Source: Actinomycetes bacterium (GTDB taxonomy: Bacteria; Actinomycetota; Acidimicrobiia; Acidimicrobiales; RAAP-2). Taken from it: a stretch of 5,624 nucleotides of DNA. Numbering within the stretch: position 1 is the first letter of the stretch; each line of letters opens with the position of its first letter. The translations under genes and the position numbers were made by a program. Shown here piece after piece: positions 4,959 to 5,624 of the stretch. The stretch lies in NCBI GenBank assembly GCA_021800645.1, contig JAJYYT010000156.1, forward strand, positions 1 to 5,624, read 5' to 3'. The notes beneath the pieces were generated by a model that was given only the letters and a program-made list of their open reading frames with translations, ran no database searches and was not told the DNA's origin.

Positions 4959-5540
4959 ATGGGAACTGAACGAAGGAGGTCCCCGCGCGGCCGCTGGCTG
5001 GCCACCGCGTTGGTCGGAGCGGCGCTCGGCCTCACCGGACCGGGCTGGGCCGGCATCGCCTCGGCTGCGGCGCACGCGTCCGCGGCGCGCTCCCACGACA
5101 GGTCCGGGTCCTCGAGCGCACGCCGTCCCGGCCCCGAGCTGCCGGTCATCGGGTACGCGAAGGACCTGAGCCACGAGCCGGTGGTCCATCCGACGAAGGG
5201 AAGGCCGCCCACCAAGCTCGAGGTGAGGACACTGGTCGTCGGGAAGGGACGGGTCGCCAAGAGCTCGAGCACCGTGAGCGTGCTGTACGTGGGAGCCGAC
5301 TACAAGACCGGCAAGGACTTCACACAGGCGACGTGGTCCCACAAGCCCCCGACGCCGACGACATTCCCGCTGAGCGGCGTGGTGCCGGGCTTCGCCGAGG
5401 GGCTGGTGGGGATGAAGGTGGGCGGCCGACGGGAGATCGTGATCCCGCCCCAACTCGGCTACGGCGACCGCAAGGTGGGACCGATCGCCGCCAACGAGAC
5501 CCTGGTCTTCGTCGTCGACCTGAAGGCCGTGAAGGCGTAG
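4959..5540 (+). CDS. Secreted FKBP-type peptidyl-prolyl cis-trans isomerase
   Basis: 193 aa. FKBPs catalyse cis/trans isomerisation of X-Pro bonds and help proteins fold; this one should act outside the membrane. Residues 1-36 form a Sec-type signal peptide: a basic n-region with Arg5-7, Arg10 and Arg12, hydrophobic WLATALVGAALGL at 13-25, and a likely cut after IASA at 33-36. There is no lipobox cysteine, so it is not a lipoprotein. A Ser/Ala/Arg-rich linker (37-60) leads to one FKBP domain at about 82-193 with VLYVGADY, VVPGFAEGLVGMKVGGRR, IPPQLGYG and ETLVFVVDL. Against human FKBP12, Tyr26, Phe36, Phe46, Val55 and Tyr82 are kept (Tyr110, Phe121, Phe136, Val141, Tyr168). Asp37 is Thr122 and Trp59 is Phe145, so activity may be altered. 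ATG chosen on the -10 box at 4945. It is monocistronic as far as visible. Confidence 0.92.
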   Translation: MGTERRRSPRGRWLATALVGAALGLTGPGWAGIASAAAHASAARSHDRSGSSSARRPGPELPVIGYAKDLSHEPVVHPTKGRPPTKLEVRTLVVGKGRVAKSSSTVSVLYVGADYKTGKDFTQATWSHKPPTPTTFPLSGVVPGFAEGLVGMKVGGRREIVIPPQLGYGDRKVGPIAANETLVFVVDLKAVKA

Positions 5541-5544
5541 CCCC

Positions 5545-5558
5545 GGCGCCTGCGCGCC
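5545..5558 (+). terminator. Small stem-loop after the FKBP gene
   Basis: GGCGC (5545-5549), loop CTGC, GCGCC (5554-5558) lies just after the FKBP stop. The stem is short and has no T-tract; it is a possible but weak transcript end. The hairpin-forming tandem repeats that follow could contribute. Confidence 0.2.
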
Positions 5559-5564
5559 CCAGAC

Positions 5565-5624
5565 GTGGACCGGTGCCTCCCCCAGGCTTGGCGAGGTGCC
5601 TCCCCCAGGCGTGGACCGGTGCCT
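5565..5624 (+). repeat. 23-bp tandem repeat, at least 2.6 copies, cut by window edge
   Basis: Units start at 5565, 5588 and 5611; the third is cut after 14 bases. Units one and two share the last 16 bases, GGTGCCTCCCCCAGGC, and differ mainly at the start (GTGGACC versus TTGGCGA). Unit three returns to the first form over its 14 visible bases. Each full unit carries the small dyad GCCT-CCCCC-AGGC. The array evidently continues to the right. It is unrelated to the 24-bp array upstream of the same gene. Confidence 0.8.

Noticed and set aside
4972..4980. Perfect Shine-Dalgarno string AAGGAGGT just inside the FKBP gene
   Set aside because: No ATG, GTG or TTG lies within the usual 5-12 bases downstream; the first TTG is about 30 bases away. 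The string is explained by Arg-Arg codons in the signal peptide n-region.
4556..5272. Minus-strand frame of 238 codons with Ser/Pro/Thr repeats running antisense to FKBP into the minisatellite
   Set aside because: It starts inside the antisense of a clear gene with no promoter or SD. The repeat composition follows from the 24-bp DNA period. I keep only the note on periodicity as a low-interest finding.

Overview
The window is GC-rich throughout. It carries actinobacterial-looking features: several apparently leaderless genes with a TAnnnT -10 box 6-8 bases before the start codon, a secreted FKBP-type isomerase, and strong G/C third-position bias. I read it as a chromosomal segment of a member of the Actinomycetota, class uncertain. 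Nothing in it looks like a plasmid or phage backbone.

Layout. (1) Bases 1-215, minus strand: the N-terminal part of a MarR-family repressor that runs off the left edge. Its promoter (223-251) has an imperfect palindrome between the -35 and -10 boxes, as expected for autorepression. (2) Bases 216-460: divergent intergenic region with a candidate plus-strand -10 box, then a perfect 11-bp-stem hairpin ending directly at a Shine-Dalgarno sequence. (3) Bases 461-3579: two tandem MutS-superfamily ATPases (517 and 522 aa) overlapping by ATGA. Both lack a mismatch-recognition domain, and they probably act as a heterodimer. (4) Bases 3603-4355: a cis-prenyltransferase (UppS family), 23 bp downstream, with its own leaderless promoter. 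(5) Bases 4356-4958: a 603-bp gene-free stretch full of structure. It holds a dyad after uppS, three and a half copies of a ~34-bp repeat, a 28-bp site resembling a XerCD/dif recombination site, overlapping GC hairpins, a 12-bp palindrome, and a 24-bp minisatellite organised in 96-bp higher-order units. (6) Bases 4959-5540: an exported FKBP-type peptidyl-prolyl isomerase. (7) Bases 5565 to the right edge: a second minisatellite of 23-bp units.

How the parts relate. The two MutS-like genes are translationally coupled and form the one clear operon. uppS may be read through from them but has its own start signal. UppS (lipid carrier synthesis) and the FKBP (extracytoplasmic folding) are ordinary cell-envelope functions with no obvious link to the MutS-like pair. 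The most interesting parts are the dif-like site inside the repeat-rich intergenic region and the MutS-like pair with asymmetric ATPase motifs.
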